Below are positions 18,996 to 26,373 of a stretch of DNA of 64,000 bases, one piece after another. A program made the position numbers and the translations under genes. The DNA is from Lysobacter ciconiae (GTDB taxonomy: Bacteria; Pseudomonadota; Gammaproteobacteria; Xanthomonadales; Xanthomonadaceae), in the NCBI RefSeq assembly GCF_015209725.1, contig NZ_CP063656.1, positions 596,001-660,000 on the forward strand. Reading direction: 5' to 3'. Below the pieces are notes generated by a model. That model was not told the DNA's origin, did no database searches, and saw only the letters and a list, made by a program, of their open reading frames with translations. Numbering within the stretch: the stretch's first letter is position 1; each line of letters starts with the position of its first letter.

Positions 18996-20618
18996 CTAGC
19001 TTAAGCGATCACGACGCAGGGAGGCAGTGGCCGACAAGCGGATGCGGAAACAGCTGCCCCCGGCGGGCAGGGCGATGAAGTCCAGCGAGGCCTGGTTGGC
19101 ACGGATGAGTTCGCGCGCGATGTACAGGCCCAGCCCGGTGCCGTGGCCGGAGGTGGTGAAGAACGGCTGGAACAGCTGTTGGGCGACGCGCTCGGGAATT
19201 CCCGGCCCGCGGTCGATGACATCGATGAGCGGATGCCGGCGCTCGTCGTGGTGGATGTGGACGGTCACCCGCGCGGGTTCGCCGGGCATGCGCCCGTAGG
19301 TCAGCGCGTTGTGCACCAGCACGGTGAGAACCTGCAGGAGGTGGCGCGGGTCGACCAGCGCCTGCACCTCCGGGCGTTCCGCGGTTGCCACCAAGGTGTC
19401 GTTTTCCAGCGGATGGCCGGCCCGGTACTCGTTGACGAAGCGGTTCACCAGCGTCACCAGGTCCACGTAGTCCGGCGCGGCGGGCTCGCGCCGGGCCAGT
19501 CCGAGCACGTTCTCGACGATGCCGTTCATGCGCTGGCCCTGCTGGCGGATGATCTCCAGCAGGCGGCGGTCGGAGACCGCGATCTGGTCGGACTCCTCCA
19601 GCAGTTGCACGGCGTAGTTGATCGCCGCCAGCGGGTTGCGGATCTCGTGCGCGAGGCTGGCCGAGAACCGGCCCAGCGTGGCCAGGGTCATCGATTCGGC
19701 GCGGCGCGACAGCATCGAGGTGTCGTCCAGGAACACCAGGGTCTGGTCGCTGCCGGCGAGCAGGCGGGTGAAGCGTGGGATCACGTCGTTCTGGTCGGTC
19801 GCCACCTGCAGCGGCGCGTCGTCCACCACGCCCGACTCGCGCCACTGGGCCAGGCGCCGCGAGAGTTCCGGCAGCGCCAGGGCCAGGTCGCGATGGCCGT
19901 CGCCGGCGTCACCCAGCAGTAGCAGGGCGGCCTCGTTGGCCAGCTGCACGCGGTTGTGCCCATCCACCAGCAGAACGCCGGTGCGCAGGCGGCGGATGAT
20001 CAGCTCGTTGACCTCGGTCAGGTGGGCGGTCTGGACGCCGCGCGTCTCGGCCAACTCGTAGCTGTCACGCATCTGCCGGCCCAGGATGCTGGTGATGGTG
20101 GCGACGGCGAGGTAGCCCACCGAGAACATCAGCGGCTCGGTGATCGCGCGCTCGCTTTCATCCAGCAACGTCGCCCAGAAGTGCTCACCGACAATCCCGG
20201 CGACGGCCACCATCGCCGCGCCCAGCCCCAGCCGAGGCGGCAGCAGCAGCGCCGCGGCGCCGATGTTGAACATCAGCATGAGCGCGATGCCGGTGCCGGC
20301 GACCGGAATGGCATGGATGGCCAGGATGCCGAACAGCAGGTCGCAGCAGATGCCCATGAGCGCCTGACCGCGCAGCTCGCCGCGACGGCCGAACGCAAAC
20401 AGGACGGCGCCCAGGAATAGGTAGGACAGCGCGACCACCCGCGCGAGCAGGTCGTGTCGCGGCGCCTCCAGCATGTCCGCCGCCGGCCCGAACAGGACCA
20501 GCACCAGCAGCGAGCCTTCCAGCAGCCGGTACAGGGTGAAGAAGTAGAGTTCGCGGCGCAGGGCGCTGTCGGCGTCGTCGTTGGGCGGGACGGCGAGGGC
20601 TCGCGGCACGCGGTTCAT
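18996..20618 (-). CDS. pilS: PilS-type sensor histidine kinase
   Basis: 540 residues. The first 190 residues contain about six membrane segments (FFTLYRLLEGSLLVLVLF and following), as in polar inner-membrane PilS. A PAS-like region (RLRTGVLLVDGHNRVQLANE) is followed by the dimerisation domain with His in ASLAHEIRNPLAAINYAV, then an HATPase domain (LVHNALTYGR, DRGPGIPE, GHGTGLGLYIARE). The start at 20618 follows from the ATG before RVPRALAVPP. PilS monitors pilin in the membrane and controls PilR. The gene is divergent from sucC. Confidence 0.92.
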   Translation of the reverse strand: MNRVPRALAVPPNDDADSALRRELYFFTLYRLLEGSLLVLVLFGPAADMLEAPRHDLLARVVALSYLFLGAVLFAFGRRGELRGQALMGICCDLLFGILAIHAIPVAGTGIALMLMFNIGAAALLLPPRLGLGAAMVAVAGIVGEHFWATLLDESERAITEPLMFSVGYLAVATITSILGRQMRDSYELAETRGVQTAHLTEVNELIIRRLRTGVLLVDGHNRVQLANEAALLLLGDAGDGHRDLALALPELSRRLAQWRESGVVDDAPLQVATDQNDVIPRFTRLLAGSDQTLVFLDDTSMLSRRAESMTLATLGRFSASLAHEIRNPLAAINYAVQLLEESDQIAVSDRRLLEIIRQQGQRMNGIVENVLGLARREPAAPDYVDLVTLVNRFVNEYRAGHPLENDTLVATAERPEVQALVDPRHLLQVLTVLVHNALTYGRMPGEPARVTVHIHHDERRHPLIDVIDRGPGIPERVAQQLFQPFFTTSGHGTGLGLYIARELIRANQASLDFIALPAGGSCFRIRLSATASLRRDRLS

Positions 20619-20684
20619 CCTTGGGCAGTGGGAGGCGTACGAGTATAGGCACCGCGCGCGCGACTGCCTGCCGGCGTGCATTTT

Positions 20685-20713
20685 TTGCGGGCGGCGGCGT
20701 GATCGGCCACAAT
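20685..20713 (+). promoter_or_regulatory. Putative sucCD promoter
   Basis: TTGCGG (20685-20690) and CACAAT (20708-20713) with a 17-base spacer lie in the pilS-sucC divergent gap, about 72 bases before the sucC start. It is a moderate sigma-70 match. A second GC-rich inverted segment (CCCTCGCTCCCGAGC... GCGAGGGA) between promoter and gene may fold in the leader. Confidence 0.5.
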
Positions 20714-20785
20714 AGCGGGCCCCTCGCTCCCGAGCCGTTTCCGGCCGCGCCAGCGAGGGATGTCTTCCACTCCCCTCGGTGACGC

Positions 20786-21949
20786 ATGAATTTTCACGAA
20801 TACCAGGCAAAGCAGCTGTTTGCCGACTACGGCATTGCCGTGCCGGCCGGGCGCATCGCCCGCACTCCTGAAGAAGCGGTCGAAGCCGCCAAGTCCATCC
20901 CGGGCGACCTGTGGGTGGTGAAGGCACAGATCCACGCCGGTGGCCGCGGCAAGGCCGGTGGCGTCAAGCTGGCGCGGAGCTTTGACGAGGTCAAGCAGTA
21001 CACCAAGGCCATGCTCGGTACGTCGATGGAGACCTACCAGACCGCCGGTGTCGCGCTGCCGATCGACTCGGTCCTGGTCTGCGAAGGCACCGACATCGAC
21101 AAGGAGCTCTACCTGTCGGTGCTGGTCGACCGCAGCACGCAGACGGTGACCTTCATTGCCTCCGCCGAAGGCGGCATGGATATCGAGCAGGTCGCCGCCG
21201 AGAAGCCCGACGCGATCAAGAGCCTGCACGTGAACTACGTGGAAGGCCTGCAGCCTTACCAGTGCCGCGCGCTGGGCTTTGAGCTGGGCCTGACGGCCAA
21301 GCAGGTCAACCAGCTGACCAAGATCATGACCGGCCTGTTCAAGCTGTTCCACGAGAAGGACTTGGCGCTGGTCGAGCTGAACCCGCTGGCGATCCTGACC
21401 AATGGCGACCTCGCGGTGCTCGACGGCAAGGTCGATTCCGACGACAACGCGACCTACCGTCATCCCGACCTGGCCCAGATGCGCGACATCCGCCAGGAAG
21501 ACGAGACCGAGGTCAAGGCCAGCCAGCACGACCTGAACTACGTGACCATGGACGGCAACATCGGCTGCATGGTCAACGGCGCAGGGCTGGCGATGGCGAC
21601 GATGGACGTGATCAAGCTGGAGGGCGGCGAGCCGGCCAACTTCCTCGACGTGGGCGGCGGCGCGACCAAGGAGCGCGTGACCGAGGCGTTCAAGCTGATC
21701 CTGTCCAGTGACAAGGTGGAGGCGATATTCGTCAACATCTTCGGTGGCATCGTGCGCTGCGACATGATCGCCGAGGGCATCATCGCCGCGGTCAAGGAAG
21801 TGGACGTCAAGGTGCCGGTGATCGTGCGTCTGGAAGGCACCAACGTGGATGCCGGCAAGGAGCTGCTGAAGAACTCCGGCCTGGCGATCACTTCCGCCGA
21901 TGACATCAACGATGGCGCCCGCAAGGCCGTCGCCGCCGTTGCCGCCTGA
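20786..21949 (+). CDS. sucC: Succinyl-CoA synthetase (ADP-forming) beta subunit
   Basis: The 387-residue ATP-grasp subunit of the TCA-cycle enzyme that makes ATP from succinyl-CoA. It begins MNFHEYQAKQLFADYGI, with AGGRGKAGGVKL in the nucleotide-binding region, ELNPLAIL and FLDVGGGATKERV. Length is as expected. It is followed by sucD after 24 bp on the same strand, forming the standard two-gene operon ended by a strong terminator. Confidence 0.98.
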   Translation: MNFHEYQAKQLFADYGIAVPAGRIARTPEEAVEAAKSIPGDLWVVKAQIHAGGRGKAGGVKLARSFDEVKQYTKAMLGTSMETYQTAGVALPIDSVLVCEGTDIDKELYLSVLVDRSTQTVTFIASAEGGMDIEQVAAEKPDAIKSLHVNYVEGLQPYQCRALGFELGLTAKQVNQLTKIMTGLFKLFHEKDLALVELNPLAILTNGDLAVLDGKVDSDDNATYRHPDLAQMRDIRQEDETEVKASQHDLNYVTMDGNIGCMVNGAGLAMATMDVIKLEGGEPANFLDVGGGATKERVTEAFKLILSSDKVEAIFVNIFGGIVRCDMIAEGIIAAVKEVDVKVPVIVRLEGTNVDAGKELLKNSGLAITSADDINDGARKAVAAVAA

Positions 21950-21973
21950 CCACATCACCAGGATTCGATATAC

Positions 21974-22849
21974 ATGAGCGTTTTGATCAACAAGAACACC
22001 AAGGTGATCGTGCAGGGCTTTACCGGCTCGCAGGGCACCTTCCACGCCGAGCAGATGCTCGAGTACGGCACGAAGGTTGTCGGCGGCGTCACTCCGGGCA
22101 AGGGCGGCACCACGCACCTGGACCTGCCGGTCTTCAACACGGTCGCCGACGCGGTCGAGCAGACCGGCGCGGACGCCTCGGTCATCTACGTGCCGCCGGC
22201 GTTCGCCGCGGACGCGATCCTTGAAGCCGCCGATGCAGGCATCACTGTCATCGTGTGCATCACCGAAGGCATCCCGGTGCTGGACATGCTGCGGGTCAAG
22301 AACGTGCTGAACGACTACGAAGACGTCGTGCTGATCGGCCCGAACTGCCCCGGCGTGATCACCCCGGGCGAGTGCAAGATCGGCATCATGCCGGGCCACA
22401 TCCACACCGTCGGCAAGATCGGCATCGTCAGCCGCTCCGGCACCCTGACCTACGAGGCGGTCAAGCAGACCACCGACGTCGGCCTGGGCCAGTCGACCGT
22501 CATCGGCATCGGCGGTGATCCGATCCACGGCCTGGACTTCATCGACTGCCTGAAGCTGTTCCAGGACGATGAGCAGACCGAAGGCATCATCATGGTCGGC
22601 GAGATCGGCGGCAGCGCCGAGGAAGAGGCGGCCGAGTTCATCGCGCAGTACGTGACCAAGCCGGTGGTCGGCTTCATCGCCGGTGCCAGCGCCCCTCCGG
22701 GCAAGCGCATGGGCCACGCCGGTGCGATCGCCTCCGGCGGTCAGGGCACCGCTGAGGGCAAGTTCGCGGCGATGGAGAAGGCGGGCGTGACCACGGTCAA
22801 GTCGCCCGGCGACCTGGGCGCGGCGATCGCCAAGCGACTGGCGAGGTAG
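21974..22849 (+). CDS. sucD: Succinyl-CoA synthetase alpha subunit
   Basis: 291 residues. CoA-binding Rossmann N terminus (VIVQGFTGSQGTFH), then VSRSGTLTYEAV and the phosphohistidine loop RMGHAGAIASGG, in which His is transiently phosphorylated. Forms the heterodimer or heterotetramer with SucC. The weak AGGATTCG before ATG at 21974 and the short 24-bp gap suggest partly coupled translation. It ends just before an intrinsic terminator. Confidence 0.98.
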   Translation: MSVLINKNTKVIVQGFTGSQGTFHAEQMLEYGTKVVGGVTPGKGGTTHLDLPVFNTVADAVEQTGADASVIYVPPAFAADAILEAADAGITVIVCITEGIPVLDMLRVKNVLNDYEDVVLIGPNCPGVITPGECKIGIMPGHIHTVGKIGIVSRSGTLTYEAVKQTTDVGLGQSTVIGIGGDPIHGLDFIDCLKLFQDDEQTEGIIMVGEIGGSAEEEAAEFIAQYVTKPVVGFIAGASAPPGKRMGHAGAIASGGQGTAEGKFAAMEKAGVTTVKSPGDLGAAIAKRLAR

Positions 22850-22873
22850 GGCCTCGCACTAGGTAATAAAAAG

Positions 22874-22898
22874 GCCACCTTCGGGTGGCTTTTTTTTT
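22874..22898 (+). terminator. Intrinsic terminator of sucCD
   Basis: GCCACC-TTCG-GGTGGC stem with a UUCG-type tetraloop followed by nine Ts, 25 bp after the sucD stop. A-rich sequence to the left allows some function on the other strand as well. Confidence 0.95.
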
Positions 22899-22968
22899 GG
22901 CTTTTTTTTCGGGGCGCTGGCGCGGGTTAGAGCATCGTTCGGGTCGCTGGTGATTGTGGTGGCCGAGG

Positions 22969-23066
22969 GGCGTGGCCTGCATGTCCTCCGGGCGAATGTC
23001 CCCCGGCTCCCGCCTGCGGCGGGCGCCTCCTCCTTTATTTCGCCCGGAAGACACACAGGCCACGCC
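22969..23066 (+). repeat. Composite palindromic repeat, unit C (type 2)
   Basis: Same nested stem-loop design as units A, B and D. Outer arms GGCGTGGCCTGCATGTCC and a near complement ending GGCCACGCC at 23066; conserved strands GAATGTCCCCC and GCCTCCTCCTTTATTTC; inner hairpin CCCGCC-TGC-GGCGGG. Stem sequences match unit B, 7.3 kb away in the opposite orientation. Confidence 0.85.
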
Positions 23067-23113
23067 TTTGCTGACGATTCGCCTCCACAAGCACCAGCCA
23101 TGCTGGAACGACG

Positions 23114-23199
23114 GGGGTGGGTGCCCTTGGGGCGAAGTAAAGGAGGAGGCACCGGTTTCACCGGTGCCGGGGGACATTCGCCGCAAGGGTATCCACCCC
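23114..23199 (-). repeat. Composite palindromic repeat, unit D (type 1)
   Basis: Inverted copy of the unit A type. Outer arms GGGGTGGGTGCCCTTGGG and a near complement ending ATCCACCCC at 23199; conserved strands GAAGTAAAGGAGGAGGC and GGGGGACATTC; inner hairpin ACCGG-TTTC-CCGGT type. Units C and D with the sucCD terminator fill the 361-bp gap between sucD and the lipoprotein gene, which carries no gene. Confidence 0.85.
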
Positions 23200-23210
23200 T
23201 GGCGCCTTAA

Positions 23211-23909
23211 CTAATCAGCCGTTGCGCCGCCTTCTTCCACGTCACCAGCATCGAGCGCCTCTTCTGCGCCCCACGGAGCCGGCGGGGTGGCAATCGGCCG
23301 GGTCAGGTCAAAGCCGACCCGGAACATCCGGTCCTGATCGGTGCGTGCCAGTTCGTAGACAAAGCGCTGCCCCGGATCGATTTCCATGGCCCACACGTTG
23401 GTGTTGGAGACGTCCATCCCTTCGCGAGTAAACATTTCCTGTGAGAAGGTGTCGACCGGAAATTCCTGGCGCGTCGCGCTGCCGGAAGATGCTGTCTCCC
23501 CGCCGTACATGGTCACCGGGTCGTCGCTGCCGTCCTCCAGTCGGTGATCGTGTTTCAGGCGCAAGCCTTCATCGGTCCGTGTAAGTACCCAGGTGCGCGA
23601 GTAGTTGTCGCCGACGTTGAAGGGGATGCGGATCTCCCGGTCGCTGCAGTCGCGCACGTGCATGGTCAGGGTCTGGTCGCGGAACGGGTCCGGACCGTCG
23701 CTGACGGGGCGGTCGGTCAGCACGCTGCCCTCGAACGCCTTGCCGCACAGCGCGGTGATGCGGTCGAAGAACGCCTGCTGCGGGTCGGCGGGCGCTGCAG
23801 CCGGGGTGTCGGCAGCGGTGGTGGTAGTGGTGGTATCGGTCGCCGACGGACTGCAGGCGGCGAGGGCGGCGGCGAAAGTCGCCGGCAGGAGGATGCGGGA
23901 AATAGTCAT
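23211..23909 (-). CDS. Hypothetical lipoprotein
   Basis: 232 residues. Signal peptide with lipobox LAAC (Cys19) followed by a low-complexity Ser/Thr/Ala linker (a run of Thr codons at about 23815-23835). The rest is a soluble domain containing CGKAFEGSVL, MHVRDCSDREIRIPF and WVLTRTDEGLRLKHDHR, with two Cys that could pair. It resembles secreted lipoproteins widespread in xanthomonads but I cannot name a function. Likely anchored to the outer membrane. It stands alone: the stop lies 11 bp from repeat unit D and it is not obviously co-transcribed with thrC. Confidence 0.75.
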   Translation of the reverse strand: MTISRILLPATFAAALAACSPSATDTTTTTTAADTPAAAPADPQQAFFDRITALCGKAFEGSVLTDRPVSDGPDPFRDQTLTMHVRDCSDREIRIPFNVGDNYSRTWVLTRTDEGLRLKHDHRLEDGSDDPVTMYGGETASSGSATRQEFPVDTFSQEMFTREGMDVSNTNVWAMEIDPGQRFVYELARTDQDRMFRVGFDLTRPIATPPAPWGAEEALDAGDVEEGGATAD

Positions 23910-24076
23910 CCAGTCACGCTAGCCGGTTTCGACCGTGCATGCCATGCGGGGGTGCCGGAAGCCGTGCACTCAGGTGATGCCGACAGGAAAAGTGTGCAAG
24001 TTGAGGTGGCGCGGCGAAGGAGCGCCCGCCCAAGGACGCGAATGCGCGGTGACGTCTCGACGCTGACATCGCGCGA

Positions 24077-25378
24077 TCACTGGACTGCCGTGGATTCCAG
24101 TAACCAGTCACGAAATGCCGGGTAGTCGAGTCCGAGCGGTGTGGCTGTCGCGGATCGGGCGAGCGCCGCTGCGAGGGCCGGCGGTGGCTTCACTTCATGG
24201 CCGATCAGGGGCTCCACCACCCTCTCGAACTTGGCCGGGTGCGCGGTGGCGACGACCGCCCATGGGCGCCTATCGCCATGGGCGCGGAGGCTCTCGAGTG
24301 CGTGCAGCGCCACCGCGGTATGCGGACAGGGGACGAGTCCATGCCGGGCGGGAGCACCGGCAATGGCTGCGCTGATCTGGCCGTCGTCCACGCTGCAGGC
24401 CCGCATCGATGCACGCACCGCGGCGTCATCAACATGCCACCAGCGCAGGCGCTCGAAGTTGCTCGGCGCGCCGACGTCCATCGCATTGGCGAGGGTCGCC
24501 TTGCCGGCTTGCGGGCGGTAGTCCGCGCCGTCGAAGTAGCGTGGCAATACGTCGTTGGCATTGCTGGCGATCACGATGTCCCCGATCGGCAGGCCCATGC
24601 TGCGCGCCAGCCATGCGGCCAGGGCGTTGCCCAGGTTCCCGGTCGGAATGACGAAGTTGAGCGACGTGCCGTGGTCGGCCCGGAACTGCAGCGAGGCGTG
24701 GGCGTAGTACGCCATCTGCGGCAGCAGCCGGCCCAGGCTGATGCTGTTGGCCGACCCCAGCGTGATCGATTCGCGTAGACCGGCATCGGTGAGCGCCTGC
24801 TTCACCAGCTGCTGGCAATCATCGAAGGTGCCCTCGACGCGCAGCGCCTGCACGTTGTCGCCAAAACAACCCAGCCCATGCGCCTGGCGCGGAGAGACGC
24901 GTCCATCGGGATACAGGATCACCACGCGGAATCCCTCACGCCTGTGGAATGCCGCGCCGACCGCGGCACCGGTATCGCCGGAGGTCGCGACCAGGATGGT
25001 GGTGGGCGGCGCGCCCGATTCGCGCAGGCGCGAGAGCGCTTCGGCGAGGAAGCGCGCGCCGATGTCCTTGAACGCGGCCGTCGGTCCGTGGAAAAGCTCG
25101 AGCAGGTAGTCGCCGGCACCCTGCAACGGGCGCAGCGGCACCGGGAAATCGAAGGCCGCGCGGCACATGTCCGCCAGTTGCGGCTCCAGACGCGAGCCGG
25201 CGAAGTACGGGCCGAGCAACGCGGCGGCGGTATCGGCGAGCGTGGCGCCGGCCTTGTCGAGGTGTGCCTCCGGAATCGCTAGAGGTACATACAGGCCACC
25301 ATCGGGCGCCAGCCCGGCCGCCAGGGCGTCATCGATCCCGACCTCGGGCGACCCTCCACGGGTGCTGGCGAACTTCAT
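24077..25378 (-). CDS. thrC: Threonine synthase
   Basis: Converts O-phosphohomoserine to threonine with PLP. 433 residues. N terminus MKFASTRGGSPEVG, the PLP lysine in GPTAAFKDIGARF, and the phosphate-binding SGDTGAAV and IPTGNLGNALAAW motifs. Length and N terminus match the longer proteobacterial ThrC type. The start overlaps the thrB stop by 4 bp. It is the last gene of the twelve-gene amino acid run; no clear intrinsic terminator is seen after it. Confidence 0.97.
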   Translation of the reverse strand: MKFASTRGGSPEVGIDDALAAGLAPDGGLYVPLAIPEAHLDKAGATLADTAAALLGPYFAGSRLEPQLADMCRAAFDFPVPLRPLQGAGDYLLELFHGPTAAFKDIGARFLAEALSRLRESGAPPTTILVATSGDTGAAVGAAFHRREGFRVVILYPDGRVSPRQAHGLGCFGDNVQALRVEGTFDDCQQLVKQALTDAGLRESITLGSANSISLGRLLPQMAYYAHASLQFRADHGTSLNFVIPTGNLGNALAAWLARSMGLPIGDIVIASNANDVLPRYFDGADYRPQAGKATLANAMDVGAPSNFERLRWWHVDDAAVRASMRACSVDDGQISAAIAGAPARHGLVPCPHTAVALHALESLRAHGDRRPWAVVATAHPAKFERVVEPLIGHEVKPPPALAAALARSATATPLGLDYPAFRDWLLESTAVQ

Positions 25379-26373
25379 GCGACCACTTCCGCGCGCGGGC
25401 CATTGATGGGCGACAGGTGCACGTCGCTGTCCAGGCCGACCGCGGCAAACGCGGCCTGCATCGCGGTAGCGGCGGTCTGCGCCTGCTCGATGTCGGCGAA
25501 CCAGCCGAACACGCTGGGGCCGGCGCCCGAGATGCTCGCGCCCAGGGCTCCATGGGCGAGCGCGGCAGCCTTCACCTCGGCGAAGCCCGGTACGAGCGAG
25601 GCGCGGCGGGGTTCCACCAGCACGTCGCGTAGACCTTCGGCGATCAGGGTGAGATCACCGCGCGCCAGGCCGGTCAGGAACAGGGCCAGATGCTCGCTGT
25701 GCTGGACGACCTGACGCAGCGGGTAGGGCGCCGACAAGGCTTCGCGCGCGAGCCGGGTCTCGAGCACGTGGTGCGGATGCACCACCGCGCACACCAGCGG
25801 CGGCGCCGACAGCGGAATCGCACGGGTCGGGGTGGCCAGCACGACGCCGCCGAACAGCATCGGTGCCACGTTGTCGCCGTGCACGCTGCCGCTGGCGACG
25901 GACTCACCCAGCAGCGCCAGCGGATACAGCTGGTCGCGGGTCAGTGGCTGCTCCAGCAGCGCATTGGCCGCCACCAGCGCCGCCACGCACGACGCCGCCG
26001 AGCCGCCAAGACCCGAACCCAGCGCGATGCCCTTGTGCAGGCGCAGCTCAAACCCGTGTGCGATGCCGTATTGCTCGCGCAACTCCATCAGCGCGCGTCC
26101 GGCGGTGTTGCGCCCGGCCTCGCGCGGCAGTTGCGCTGCGCCCGCGCTGTCGCCGTCGATGCCGCTTATGGTGACCGTGGGCGCGTCGACCCGGCGCACG
26201 AAGGCGCGGTCGCCCGGGCCCTCGATGCTGTGGCCGAGCAGGTCGAAACCCACGCCGATGTTGCCGACGCTGGCGGGCGCGAATGCGGTGGCTTCCTGGC
26301 GCGGCGTAGCCCCGGAGCTACCGGCGCGGGCGGCGCCGGATGTGTGCCTCGGCCGGTCGATATCCGTTTTCAC
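25375..26373 (-). CDS. thrB: Homoserine kinase
   Basis: The GHMP-family kinase that phosphorylates homoserine. 332 residues. ATP-binding GIALGSGLGGSAASCVAA in the middle and GASISGAGPSVFGW near the C terminus are characteristic. The N terminus carries about 25 extra residues (DRPRHTSGAARAGSSGATP) before the conserved AFAPASVGNIGVGFD, so a later start is possible; the ATG at 26373 is favoured by its 4-bp overlap with thrA. Middle gene of thrABC. Confidence 0.96.
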   Translation of the reverse strand: MKTDIDRPRHTSGAARAGSSGATPRQEATAFAPASVGNIGVGFDLLGHSIEGPGDRAFVRRVDAPTVTISGIDGDSAGAAQLPREAGRNTAGRALMELREQYGIAHGFELRLHKGIALGSGLGGSAASCVAALVAANALLEQPLTRDQLYPLALLGESVASGSVHGDNVAPMLFGGVVLATPTRAIPLSAPPLVCAVVHPHHVLETRLAREALSAPYPLRQVVQHSEHLALFLTGLARGDLTLIAEGLRDVLVEPRRASLVPGFAEVKAAALAHGALGASISGAGPSVFGWFADIEQAQTAATAMQAAFAAVGLDSDVHLSPINGPRAEVVA

